From assembly GCA_036898135.1 (NCBI GenBank), contig CM072522.1, positions 58,204,709-58,268,708 on the forward strand: a stretch of DNA of 64,000 bases, read 5' to 3'. Each line of letters starts with the position of its first letter. The stretch's first letter is position 1. Under the pieces are notes generated by a model. That model ran no database searches, was not told the DNA's origin, and saw only the letters and a program-made list of their open reading frames with translations. Origin of the DNA: Oncomelania hupensis. Its lineage: Eukaryota > Mollusca > Gastropoda > Littorinimorpha > Pomatiopsidae. Positions 1-11,335 of this stretch are shown one piece after another. A program made the translations under genes and the position numbers.

Positions 1-619
1 GTTCGATGTTGGTGTTTTCTATCAGTATCTGATTCAGCCCCGATGCTTGAATTCCTGATAGTTGTGTAACTCAGATTCGTTTATTCACACAGCCTGCTCA
101 AGCAGCATACAAGTCACAAGGTCAACGTATGAAGTTTTCCACTTTTATTCAGCACACATCAACAACTGCATACAATTCTCAATTCAACTCAACAACTTTC
201 ACAGCAACTTTCCAAATCACTATCAACAACTTTACTATCTATCAACAATCTCGGCACACGATTAAATAACCTCTCTCTCTTCCGGAAGAATTTCGAATAA
301 TGTAGAAATGACGCACTGCCACCAATCGAACTAAAGATCGTCATCACTGACTTACGTCATACTTCTCTCTTCCTGCCAAAAGAATGTTCTCCATTATCTA
401 CGACCATCAAGAAACTTCGATCGATAGTAAACAAACAGATCCAGAAGATTCTACCACAATATCGACCAACAAAAATTATCAACGTTATACAAAGCCTCTC
501 CTAACAACAATGCAAACTCAAATCAAAGGTAAATAAACTCTATTATTGAATACTTTGCAAAACGAAACGATTAGATCTATCGTATACGTTTCCGACGTAC
601 TACCATTCGCGTTTCAACG
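1..619. other. AT-rich sequence with no recognisable gene
   Basis: I see no coding frame, splice pattern or repeat here that I can support. The short open frames have no domain-like composition. It is the left flank of the first minisatellite. Confidence 0.5.
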
Positions 620-1328
620 TAACAATAAGACAACACAACATAGTGAATGTTTTACAGCTAAGCTCTTCGTCAGGCAGACAAATCACACAACACACAATAC
701 AACACAACACACAGCACACACACAACACAACACAGTGAACGTTTTACAGCTAAGCTCTTCGGCAGGCAGACAAATCACACAACACACAATACAACACAAC
801 ACACAGCACACACACAACACAACACAGTGAATGTTTTACAGCTAAGCTCTTCGGCAAGCAGACAAATCACACAACACACAATACAACACAACACACAGCA
901 CACACACAACACAACACAGTGAATAGTTTACAGCTAAGCTCTTCGTCAGGCAGACAAATCACACAACACACAATACAACACAACACACAGCACACACACA
1001 ACACAACACAGTGAATGTTTTACAGCTAAGCTCTTCGTCAGGCAAACCAATCACACAACACACAATACAACACAACACACACAACACAACACAGTGAATG
1101 TTTTACAGCTAAGTTCTTCGTCAGGCAGACAAATCACACAACACACAAAACAACACAACACACAGCACACACACAACACAACACAGTGAATGTTTTACAG
1201 CTAAGCTCTTCGTCAGGTAGAAAAATCACACAAAACATTATACAACACAACACACACAACACAACGCAGAGAACATTTTAGAGCTAAGCTCATCGTCAGG
1301 GAGACAAAACCCACAACAAATAATACAA

Positions 1329-1361
<33 letters not shown>

Positions 1362-2170
1362 ACACAACAACACAGTGAACAATTTACAGCTAAGCTCTTC
1401 GTCAGGCAGAAAAAAACACGCCACACATTATACAACACAACACACACAACACAACACAGTGAACATTTTACAGCTAAGCTCTTCGTCAGGCAGACAAAAC
1501 ACCCAACACATTATACAACACAACATACACACAACACAACACAGAGAACATTTTACAGCTAAGCTCTTCGTCAGGCAGACAAAACACACAGCACTTAATA
1601 CAACACACACAACACAACACAACACAGTGAACATTTTACAGTTAAGCTCTTCGTCAGGCAGACAAAACACACAATACATAATACAACACAACACAACTCA
1701 CACAACACAACACAGAGACTATTTTACAGCTAAGCTCATCGTTAGCCAGACAAAACACACAACACATACAACAATACAATAAAACACAGTGCACATTTTC
1801 AAGCTAAGCTCTTCGTCAGGCGCCACAACACATCATACAACACAACACACAACACAACACTGAACATTTCACAGCTAAGCTCTTCGTCAGGCAGACAAAA
1901 GACACAACACATAATAAAACACAACACACACAACACAACACAGGGAACATTTTACAGCTAAGCTTTTCGTCAGGCAGACAAAAACACAAACACATAATAC
2001 AACACAACACAACACAGTGGGAACTTTTTGCAGATAAGCTCTTCGTCAGGCAGACAAAATACACAACACATAATACAACACAGCACACACCACACAACAC
2101 AGTGAACATTTTACAGCTAAGCTCTTCGTCAGGCAGGCAAAACACACAACATACACTATAACACAACACA
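620..2170. repeat. Minisatellite, about 18 units of 70-95 bp
   Basis: The core AGCTAAGCTCTTCGTCAGGC recurs about 18 times, near 658, 748, 840, 931, 1025, 1108, 1198 and on to 2116. Units are joined by ACACAACACA-rich spacers of variable length. Spacing is about 92 bp on the left and about 85 bp or less on the right. The CA-rich spacers vary far more than the core, including a pure CA run near 1330-1360. Long frames on both strands here are by-products of the repeat. A single diverged copy of the core lies near 35163-35186. Confidence 0.95.
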
Positions 2171-2826
2171 ACGCACTACACAACAAACACAAAAATACGT
2201 CCCAGCAGAAGTCTTTTTAAAGAAAGATAATTATCCTGCTCTCAAAGGTGGACAAAGAGTGCAACACCCTGGCTTTCAATTCCATGGGCTTCTGCATGAG
2301 CTTAAGGAGCTCAAATCCAGTACAACTGAATTCATAAAGCCTGGTTCTCCTTACGCGTTTCAATTTTTACCAAAGGTCTCATCATGTCAGAGGAGGTTTG
2401 GCTTTAAATCCTTAGCCTACACTAAGTGCATTGTATATGTTCTGCATGGGTAGTCACATAGACATCTTTGAGAAGCTCACATTAGGGAGAAGCCAGATGC
2501 AAATTGAAAGTGCCACAGTTATATAATGTTGCTATATTTTCGCCAGCTGCTGGCACCATGCCACTGAATTGTTGTGAGATGCAAGTGTTGAAACAACCAA
2601 GGCGGACGATAGACAGTCACAAAATCAAGTACTGTACACTACTTCTCTCACTTGTGTATTTATTTAAAAAAAAAATATTTGTTGTGGTTAATATACACTT
2701 TGAAAAAGTTCATGATTCAATATCGTGATATATTTCAATAGCCATAATAGAGAACATTAATACATGGTCTGTGACGACTAAAACCCTTTTGGCTTACCCC
2801 ATCTTGTTTTGTCTGTTATAAACCAG
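2171..2826 (+). other. Probable intron or 5' flank of the receptor gene
   Basis: No coding frame is convincing. The stretch ends in a pyrimidine-rich tract followed by AACCAG at 2821-2826, a plausible 3' splice site for the receptor exon. A stop codon in the receptor frame at 2779-2781 shows that coding cannot extend much further left without splicing. Confidence 0.5.
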
Positions 2827-5532
2827 ACCTGGCAGTGGACCGACGGAAGGTCGGCATTCTTCCTCAACATCACTTCTAAAGCAGCAGCCCCTTTATGTGC
2901 CTACTTCGACCTTAAGACTTATACAGTGAAAGAACTGGCCTGCCATGCGGAAATTTCGTTTACCCATCTTTTGTGTGAATTCGACAAAAACACAACCCTC
3001 ACCGAGCCTTCCCCAGGAAAATGGAGTAACGCTACATACACTGCAAGCAGCATGGTGTTCCTAAAACTCAATTCTACATTGAATTCCATAAAACACTCTA
3101 TGTTTGGGTGTGTTTCCCAAGGTCACCTGAAGAAAGAATTTTTGTCGTATGATGCGTGGAGTGGATGCGTGAAGGAAGAAAACCAGAAATGGTGTGAAAC
3201 TGGGGAAGTGACAGTGCCAATGTTTCACTGCATCATTGGCCACATGGCCTTGCACTACAGCCTGGTGTGTGACCACATTGATCATTGCCTGGACAGAACG
3301 GATGAAGAATTTTGTCACTTTGAAACCTGTCCTCTAGAAGATTATCAGTGCCGTAGCGGACAATGTATCAGTACAGACCGCGTCTGTAACCAGAACCTGG
3401 ACTGTTATGACGGATCTGATGAAACGTGCAAAGATCGATTTAATCTACCGTTACCACCAGAAGTGCGTTTGCCAGTGGTGCTAGAGATGGACGGCAATGG
3501 CAGTCACTCGTTTGTTTCATCAAACAATTGTCCTGAAACGCACTTCTTGTGCCCTGAAGGCGTTTGTCTCCCTGTCTACCTTCGCTGTAACAACGTTCCT
3601 GACTGCCTGGAGAAGGAGGATGAGAAAGACTGTGAGCATTTTGTATGTCCGGGATTTTACCGTTGTTGGGGGTCCTTCGTGTGCTTACATCCTGACCACG
3701 TGTGTGACGGTGTGCCACACTGTCCTCAGTGGGACGAAGAACTGCTATGTGAGATGGATTGTCCCACTGCCTGCCGCTGTCATGGTCTGGAATTTGTCTG
3801 CAATACAAACTTCAATGCCAGTGCATTCCCACACATTCGGTATCTTGACGCCAGTGCCTCTAATATGGAATTAAAGGACTTTTCCGGCAACCGCCTGCTT
3901 GTTCGTCTTCACTTGTCCCGGTCCAACATCACAACAGTGACCACCATGACCTTACCCAATCTCCAGTACTTGGACCTGAGTCACAACCAGATAGCCAAAA
4001 TTGGCATTGGCGTCATGAACTTATCCAATCTCTATTACCTGGACCTGAGTCACAACCAGATAGCCAGCATTGACATGGACGTTTTGAGCTCCCTCAGCAA
4101 ACTTCGCATTCTCGATCTTTCCAACAACCCGCTGTCAGTTATTACCAACACTGATGCGACAACGTCTCGCATTATGACATTACGAAGAATCGATCTCTCA
4201 TTCACTGAGCTCACAGTCTATAACGGCAGCACTTTTGCCAAATATACGCAAATGGAAACGATTAATGTTTCCAGGAGCAAGTTGACAACAATCTCAAACG
4301 AAGGGTTTAAATCCATGCAGTTGCTGCTGACTGTGGACGCCAGAGGAAGTCCTCTGACCACTTTCCCAAACGACGTTTTTACCAACCTGACATCCTTGAA
4401 GACTGTGTACGTGGACAACTACAAGCTATGCTGTCCTGTCATGTTGCCTCCTGACTTTAACTTGAATAAATGTCATTCCAAACAAGACTTGCTGGCCTCA
4501 TGCGACGATCTGCTGAAATCCAACACCTACCGCATCTTTCTCTGGGTCTTTGCAGCCATAGCCATCGTAGGCAACGTGGGCAGCTTTGTAACCAGAATCT
4601 ACTGGGACGGGTCAACACTCGGCAGCTTTGGTATTTTCGTTACCAACTTGTCTTTGGCTGATTTTCTTATGGGTATCTACCTGGCCGTGATCGGGTCTGC
4701 AGACATTGCTTATCGCGGTCGGTATTTGTTTCACGATAAAGAATGGAAGCAGAGTTTCGCTTGCACTATTGCAGGATGCCTGTCTCTCCTGTCCAGCGAG
4801 GTCAGCGCCTTCATCATCTGTTTCATCACGCTAGACCGCTTCCTGGTGCTACGCTTCCCTTTCAGACAGGCCCCTTTCAGCCGTAGATCTGCTCTTGTCA
4901 CTTGTGGCATCATCTGGGCTGCGGGGTTCGTGCTGATCATCGTTCCCTTGCTGCCTACCACGTCCCACTGGCAGTTCTTCAGTCAGAATGGCATCTGCAT
5001 CCCGCTCCCTTTAAGCAGCAGTGACGGCTTTCCTGGTTACACGTATTCTTTCACCGTGATGATCGTGCTCAACTTCACCCTTTTTATCCTGATCGCCGTC
5101 GGTCAGGTGGCCATATACTGGTCAATCAGGGTTAACTCAGTGGCCAGCAAGGACAGGGCAACCCGGGACGCGACCATCGCTCGCCGCTTGACCTTGATCG
5201 TGCTGTCGGACTTTGCTTGCTGGTTCCCCATCGGCCTACTGGGCGTCATGGCGTCAACCGGCACTCCCATTCCTGATGAAGTCAACGTGGCCATGGCCAT
5301 CATCGTCATGCCCATCAACTCTGCTCTCAACCCGTTCCTCTACACCTTGAACGTGCTGATGGAAAAGCGCCAAAAAGCGAGGGAGGACTATCTAATGCAG
5401 AAGTTGGAGGCACGCCAGAAAACTTCCACAGTGACCAGGTCTGCAAAAGCTAAGGCTTTGTCTGTCATACAGACCTGGCTAAAGGATGGAACTGTAACCC
5501 GTGACGAAGTTAGTCAGTTAAACGTTGATTAA
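2827..5532 (+). CDS. GRL101-like receptor (LDLa + LRR + class A 7TM), last coding exon
   Basis: A G-protein-coupled receptor of the LDLa/LRR type (type C LGR, like Lymnaea GRL101 and relaxin receptors), expected at the plasma membrane. The frame is open from 2782 to the TAA at 5530. Residues are counted from codon 2809. A Cys-containing N-terminal part (1-130) precedes about four LDLa modules (about 134-169, 174-207, 241-275, 280-314). An LRR N-cap (CPTACRCHG, about 319-326) leads into leucine-rich repeats (about 343-538) and a Cys-rich C-cap (541-565). Seven helices span about 573-850, with NLSLAD (613-618), DRF in place of DRY (676-678), CWFP (804-807) and NPFLY (841-845). Cys652 and Cys730 can form the usual extracellular disulfide. 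The first true in-frame Met lies about 80 residues in and no signal peptide is present, so I infer upstream exons and splicing at 2826/2827. The ligand cannot be inferred. Confidence 0.9.
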   Translation, partial: TWQWTDGRSAFFLNITSKAAAPLCAYFDLKTYTVKELACHAEISFTHLLCEFDKNTTLTEPSPGKWSNATYTASSMVFLKLNSTLNSIKHSMFGCVSQGHLKKEFLSYDAWSGCVKEENQKWCETGEVTVPMFHCIIGHMALHYSLVCDHIDHCLDRTDEEFCHFETCPLEDYQCRSGQCISTDRVCNQNLDCYDGSDETCKDRFNLPLPPEVRLPVVLEMDGNGSHSFVSSNNCPETHFLCPEGVCLPVYLRCNNVPDCLEKEDEKDCEHFVCPGFYRCWGSFVCLHPDHVCDGVPHCPQWDEELLCEMDCPTACRCHGLEFVCNTNFNASAFPHIRYLDASASNMELKDFSGNRLLVRLHLSRSNITTVTTMTLPNLQYLDLSHNQIAKIGIGVMNLSNLYYLDLSHNQIASIDMDVLSSLSKLRILDLSNNPLSVITNTDATTSRIMTLRRIDLSFTELTVYNGSTFAKYTQMETINVSRSKLTTISNEGFKSMQLLLTVDARGSPLTTFPNDVFTNLTSLKTVYVDNYKLCCPVMLPPDFNLNKCHSKQDLLASCDDLLKSNTYRIFLWVFAAIAIVGNVGSFVTRIYWDGSTLGSFGIFVTNLSLADFLMGIYLAVIGSADIAYRGRYLFHDKEWKQSFACTIAGCLSLLSSEVSAFIICFITLDRFLVLRFPFRQAPFSRRSALVTCGIIWAAGFVLIIVPLLPTTSHWQFFSQNGICIPLPLSSSDGFPGYTYSFTVMIVLNFTLFILIAVGQVAIYWSIRVNSVASKDRATRDATIARRLTLIVLSDFACWFPIGLLGVMASTGTPIPDEVNVAMAIIVMPINSALNPFLYTLNVLMEKRQKAREDYLMQKLEARQKTSTVTRSAKAKALSVIQTWLKDGTVTRDEVSQLNVD

Positions 5533-5757
5533 AGCCACTACATGGATCGCCCAAACAGGAGCAGGGGTTTGTGGTTTGCTGCGTGATACAAATAAGACAT
5601 TTCATGACCAAGTATGAGCGTTACGATCATGGACATCGCTGTAGTTTTTACGTTGAAAATACAGACGTTGATCAAGATCAATACATGTGTCTGTGTCAAG
5701 GATAATACCTAGTACAATCAAAGGAAAAGCGAGAAAGAAACGTTGATCAAGGAGAAC

Positions 5758-5763
5758 AATAAA
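5758..5763 (+). terminator. Candidate poly(A) signal of the receptor gene
   Basis: AATAAA lies 226 bases after the receptor stop codon and before the tandem arrays begin near 5940. It is the first canonical signal I see downstream, so a 3' UTR of about 250 bases is plausible. Confidence 0.55.
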
Positions 5764-5944
5764 TCTTGACCTTGGTAACATGAAGGGCATGAGACAAATC
5801 TGATGGAAGGTCAAGGTCATGACGTTTGTGTTGCTACTCCCTTTTTGTAATCAGTGACTTTTTTTACATCGCTTTTTTTAAGACGTTTGCGTTCTCCGGG
5901 TAAAGTGAGGACCTAAAATATTGTTCAATTAATAGTTTTCAAAC

Positions 5945-6663
5945 TGCATTGTTCATGTATGTGTTTACATGATGCATTGTTTATGTATGTGTTTACATGG
6001 TGCATTGTGTATGTATGTGTTTACATGGTGCATTGTTTATGTATGTGTGTACATGATGCATTGTTCATGTATGTGTTTACATGGTGCATTGTGTATGTAT
6101 GTGTTTACATGGTGCATTGTTTATGTATGTGTGTACATGATGCATTGTTTATGTATGTGTTTACATGGTGCATGGGATATGTATGTGTTTACATGGTGCA
6201 TTGTTTATGTATGTGTTTACATGGTGCATTGTTTATGTATGTGTTTACATGGTGCATTATGTATGTGTTGACATGGTGCATTGTATATGTATGTGTTTAC
6301 ATGGTGCATTGTTTATGTATGTGTTTACATGGTGCATTGTTTATGTATGTGTTTACATGGTGCATTGTTTATGTATGTGTTTACATGGTGCATTGTTTAT
6401 GTATGTGTTTACATGGTGCATTGTATATGTATGTGTTTACATGGTGCATGGGATATGTATGTGTTTACATGGTGCATGGGATATGTATGTGTTTACATGG
6501 TGCATTGTTTATGTATGTGTTTACATGGTGCATTGTTTATGTATGTGTTGACATGGTGCATTGTTTATGTATGTGTTGACATGGTGCATTGTTTATGTAT
6601 GTGTTTACATGATGCATTGTTTATGTATGTGTTGACATGGTGCATTGTTTATGTATGTGTTTA
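5945..6663. repeat. Minisatellite, 28-bp unit, about 25 copies
   Basis: Units carry TATGTATGTGTTTACATGGT followed by GCATTGTT, with rare variants. 28 is not a multiple of three and the unit lacks stops, so all three plus frames stay open for 100-200 codons. These are not genes. Confidence 0.95.
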
Positions 6664-6935
6664 CATGGTGTGTACATGGTGTAGACATGGCGTGTACATG
6701 GTGTGTTTACATGGTGTGTACATGGTGTAGACATGGTGTGTACATGATGTGTACATGGTGTAGACATGGTGTGTACATGGTGTGTACATGGTGTGTACAT
6801 GGTATAGACATTGTGTGTGCATGGTGTGTACATGGTGTGTACATGGTGTAGACATGGTGTGTACATGGTGTAGACATGGTGTGTATATGGTGTGTACATG
6901 GTGTGTACATGGTGTGTATATGGTGCAAACATTGT
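6664..6935. repeat. Minisatellite, about 12-bp unit related to the preceding array
   Basis: Alternating GTGTACATGGT and GTAGACATGGT units directly follow the 28-bp array. They share its TACATGGTG core, so this array looks like a contracted derivative of it. Confidence 0.9.
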
Positions 6936-6984
6936 AGCTGTAACAGGTGCAAAAGGCATATGATAACCGAGAAGTTTAGCACAT

Positions 6985-7330
6985 TATGAGTTCTGGTGCC
7001 CTGCGTGAGTTGTGATGCCCTGCGTGAGTTGTGGTGCACTGTATGAGTTCTGGTGCACTGTGTGAGTTGTGGTACACTGTATGAGTTCTGGTGCACTGTG
7101 TGAGTTGTGGTGCCCTGTGTGAGTTGTGGTGCACTGTATGAGTTGTGGTGCCCTGTGTGAGTTGTGGTGCACTGTATGAGTTGTGGTGCAATGTATGAGT
7201 TGTGGTGCACTGTATGAGTTGTGGTGCACTGTTTGACTTCTGTTGCACTGTATGACTTCTGGTGCACTGTATGATTTCTGGTGCACTGCGCGAGTTCTGG
7301 TGCACTGTATGAGTTCTGGTGCACATTATG
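6985..7330. repeat. Minisatellite, 19-bp unit (GAGTTGTGGTGCACTGTAT)
   Basis: About 18 near-regular units with substitutions at a few positions. The unit resembles that of the next array, which has the same period. Confidence 0.9.
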
Positions 7331-7850
7331 AACTACAGTGCCAATTGTCAATTATAGTGCACATTATGAATAATGTACATTTTGAATTATGGTGTACATT
7401 ATGAGTTACGGTACACATTATGAGTTATATTACACATTATGAGTTATGGTGCACGTTATGAGTTATGATGCACATTATGAGTTATGGTGTACATTTTGAG
7501 TTATGGTACACACTATAAGTTATGGAACACATTACGAGTTATTGTGTACATTACGAGTTATTGTGTACATTATGAGTTATGGTGTACATTACGAGTTATT
7601 GTGTACATTATGAGTTATGGTGTACATTATGAGTTATTGTGTACATTACGAGTTATTGTGTACATTATGAGTTATGGTGTGCATTATGAGTTATGGTGTA
7701 CATTACGAGTTATGGTGTACATTATGAGTTATGGTGTACATTATGAGTTATTGTGTACATTATGAGTTATGGTGTACATTATGAGTTATGGAACACATTA
7801 CGAGTTATGGTGTACATTATGAGTTATGGTGTACATTATGAGTTATGAGG
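7331..7850. repeat. Minisatellite, 19-bp unit (GAGTTATGGTGTACATTAT)
   Basis: About 27 units. Relative to the left-hand 19-bp array the consensus differs at a handful of positions, suggesting one array that split into two homogenised sub-families. Confidence 0.9.
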
Positions 7851-7937
7851 TACAATATTTTTCAAGGAAAGATGGCGTGTTGGAAGGCTTATTCCTACGA
7901 GAGATTTTGTGTGTGATTTTGTCATGACGTTTTTACA

Positions 7938-8213
7938 TACTGGTGTTCACAATGTTATGACGTGAACTTCTATTTGTCTCTGAACATTGTGTCTTCCTAA
8001 TGATGCTGGTGTTCACAATGTTATGACGTGAACTTCTATTTGTCTCTGAACATTGTGTCTTCTTAATGATGCTGGTGTTCACAATGTTATGACGTGAACT
8101 TCTCTTTGTCTCTGAACATTGTGTCTTCCTAATGATGCTGGTGTTCACAATGTTATGACGTGAACTTCTCTTTGTCTCTGAACATTGTGTCTTCCTAATG
8201 ATGCTGGTGGGCG
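7938..8213. repeat. 66-bp tandem repeat, four copies
   Basis: Four almost identical units contain GTTCACAATGTTATGACGTG and end in CTTCCTAATGA. The period is 66 bp, so the minus strand holds a spurious 145-codon frame. The start of a fifth unit at 8199 breaks off in unrelated sequence. Confidence 0.95.
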
Positions 8214-8461
8214 GACACCTGAAATCATGAGCTTCATTTCTCAAACTGATGAACCATTGCCGTACTGTTATTATTGACATCATTTTTATGGTTGTGCAAT
8301 ATCCAGTTCTTCTACTGAACGCTTTCGTATGTCTTCCTCTAGTTTTTTGGTAGATGTGAAAAATGTACATCGCTGTATTGTTGGTGACACCCTTGCTTGG
8401 GAATGACGAGGGAAGATTTGTAGCCGTAATGATATTGGCAATTCAGAGTTATTGCTTGATG

Positions 8462-9925
8462 AGTCTTGGATGTGACTTGATTGACACTATGGCTGGAATG
8501 CCTGCTGGAACCTGGACAATGTGGAGGAAAAGTGAAAATCCACGTAGTTTATTGTTAAATATAGTCACGTAGTTTATTGTTAAATATAGTCACGTGGTTT
8601 ATTGTTAAATATAGTCACTACAACAATACGTCTTGGATGTGACTTGATTGACACTATGGCTGGAATGCCTGCTGGAACCTGAACAATGTGGAGGAAGAGT
8701 GAAAATCCACGTAGTTTATTGTTAAATATAGCCACGTAGTTTATTGTTAAATATAGTCACGTAGTTTATTGTTAAATATAGTCACGTAGTTTATTGTTAA
8801 ATATAGTCACGTAGTTTATTGTTAAATATAGTCACGTAGTTTATTGTTAAATATAGTCACGTAGTTTATTGTTAAATATAGTCACGTAGTTTATTGTTAA
8901 ATATAGTCACGTAGTTTATTGTTAAATATCGTCACGTAGTTTATTGTTAAATATAGTCGCGTAGTTTATTGTTAAATATAGTCACGTAGTTTATTGTTAA
9001 ATATAGTCACGTAGTTTATTGTTAAATATAGTCACGTAGTTTATTGTTAAATATAGTCACGTGGTTTATTGTTAAATATAGTCACGTGTTTATTGTTAAA
9101 TATAGTCACGTAGTTTATTGTTAAATATAGTCACGTAGTTTATTGTTAAATATAGTCACGTAGTTTATTGTTAAATATAGTCACGTAGTTTATTGTTAAA
9201 TATAGTCACGTAGTTTATTGTTAAATATAGTCACGTAGTTTATTGTTAAATATAGTCACGTAGTTTATTGTTAAATATAGTCACGTAGTTTATTGTTAAA
9301 TATAGTCACGTAGTTTATTGTTAAATATAGTCACGTAGTTTATTGTTAAATATAGTCACGTGGTTTAATGTTAAATATAGTCACGTAGTTTATTGTTAAA
9401 TATAGTCACGTAGTTTATTGTTAAATATAGTCACGTAGTTTATTGTTAAATATAGTCACGTAGTTTATTGTTAAATATAGTCACGTAGTTTATTGTTAAA
9501 TATAGTCACGTAGTTTATTGTTAAATATAGTCACGTAGTTTATTGTTAAATATAGTCACGTAGTGTATTGTTAAATATAGTCACGTAGTTTATTGTTAAA
9601 TATAGTCACGTAGTTTATTGTTAAATATAGTCACGTAGTTTATTGTTAAATATAGTCACGTAGTTTATTGTTAAATATAGTCACGTAGTTTATTGTTAAA
9701 TATAGTCACGTAGTTTATTGTTAAATATAGTCACGTAGTTTATTGTTAAATATAGTCACGTAGTTTATTGTTAAATATAGTCACGTAGTTTATTGTTAAA
9801 TATAGTCACGTACTTTATTGTTAAATATAGTCACGTAGTTTATTGTTAAATATAGTCACGTAGTTTATTGTTAAATATAGTCACGTAGTTTATTGTTAAA
9901 TATAGTCACTACAACAATACATCTT
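8462..9925. repeat. 25-bp satellite-like array inside a larger duplication (3 and about 48 copies)
   Basis: A segment of about 80 bp beginning TCTTGGATGTGACTTGATTG occurs at 8462 and again near 8631. Each copy is followed by an array of the 25-bp unit CACGTAGTTTATTGTTAAAT + ATAGT and then by CACTACAACAATAC. The first array has 3 units (8541-8616). The second has about 48 (about 8709-9905), with only scattered single-base changes. Confidence 0.95.
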
Positions 9926-10195
9926 GTGTACAGCGCTTTTTCCTACAAAACAACAGTCAGTTGAAAGACACAGATGGTGGCAAATGCAAATGGTTTTGTC
10001 TTCAGCATTTGATATAACCTATCATGTGTATGTGTATTCATAATTCTACTAAATGTATTTTCATTTATTTCCCCCCCCCCCAAAGTACATTATTGTACGT
10101 GTACACATTTTTACCTCTGCAGATGTCTCAATGCATGGATGATGAAACTGAGAGTCACAATTTCTAACACACCCACCGGACCCAGTCGAAACCAC

Positions 10196-10545
10196 TAAGC
10201 TGTTACAATTGTGCTTTGCATGGCAACGTTCACACAATATAAAGCTGTTACAGTTGTGCTTTGCTGACAACGTTGATACAATATAAAGTTGTTACAGTTG
10301 AGGTTTGTCTGACAACGTTCATACGATATAAAGCTGTTACGGTTGTGGTTTGTCTGACAACGCTCACACAATATAAAGCTGTTAAGGTTGTCTGACAAAT
10401 TTCACACAATATAAAGCTGTTAAAGTTGTCTGACAACGTTCACACAATATAAAGCTGTTACAGTTGTGGTTTGTCTGACAACGTTCACACAATATAAAGC
10501 TGTTACAGTTGAGGTTTGCCTGACAATGTTCACACAATATAAAGC
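10196..10545. repeat. 45-bp tandem repeat, about 8 copies
   Basis: Units contain AATATAAAGCTGTTACAGTT and TTTGTCTGACAACGTTCACA. Two internal units are shortened by deletion of the GTGGTTTG part. No gene is evident here. Confidence 0.9.
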
Positions 10546-11059
10546 TGGCAGACTGTATGCAAAAGATTATCTGCGAACGAAGAGGGAAGGACGACGATTC
10601 ATTACTACTTCACAAAAGTATCATAAGCAATGAAAGAGGTTGAAGATGATGAACCCAAAAAAATATAATAAAGAAACAAAATCGCCCGTCTAGCAACCTG
10701 ACAAGTTTTAGGCACGTCGCACGATCGTTCCCTGACATTTGACAACTGGTACAGAGCTGTCAGCATACCTGCATTGTTCGGATTGTACTGACGTCGAAGT
10801 TCAAGAGATGAACGTTGTTTTCTCCAGTTCCTGTAGGAACTAGTGTTTGACGTTTACTTTTTTTTGGTTTTGATGTAATTCATGATGTTAACACTTTTTA
10901 ATAAACTTCGATGTTGTGCAGGATTAAGAATGTTTGAAGAAAAAAAAAATGTTATTCCGATTTGGTAAAAGTAAGTACATAAGGTAGATGTCTGCTTTAG
11001 TGGTCCCTATTCGGCAACGTTGGAATTAATAATTTTCAAAAGTTTTATTAATCACAAGG
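10546..11059. other. Unassigned sequence
   Basis: No supported gene, element end or repeat. A short palindrome lies at about 10828-10843 (AGTTCCTGTAGGAACT) and AATAAA near 10900, but neither has context that gives it meaning. Confidence 0.4.
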
Positions 11060-11262
11060 TACATAAAATACAATAACAAAACATACATGTTATAATGTTC
11101 AGTATTACAAACAATAAATGCAGATTATAATGTTCAATATTACAAACACAACAAATATACGTTATATTGTTCAGTATTACAGACAAGCAACAAATACATG
11201 TTATAATGTTCAGTATTACAGACAAACAACAAATACACAATATAATGTTCAGTTTTAAAAAA
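11060..11262. repeat. Tandem repeat, about 39-bp unit, five copies
   Basis: Imperfect units share TATAATGTTCAGTATTACA and ACAACAAATACA. Confidence 0.85.
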
Positions 11263-11335
11263 AACTCACACAAACACCAGCATTAATCCAAGCAAAACTC
11301 TTGTAATAAAATAAGAATTAGCATTGTGTGTGAGA

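Noticed and set aside
2809..2811. Start codon of the receptor at 2809
   Set aside because: The codon is TTG and the reading frame has no upstream ATG after the stop at 2779. An exon border at 2826/2827 explains the 5' end better.
5959..6730. Open frames of 100-206 codons with Cys/Tyr/Met-rich repeats
   Set aside because: They are translations of the 28-bp array in three frames at once, without any start context or domain.
8709..9905. A CRISPR array
   Set aside because: The 25-bp units are contiguous with no unique spacers, and the DNA is eukaryotic.
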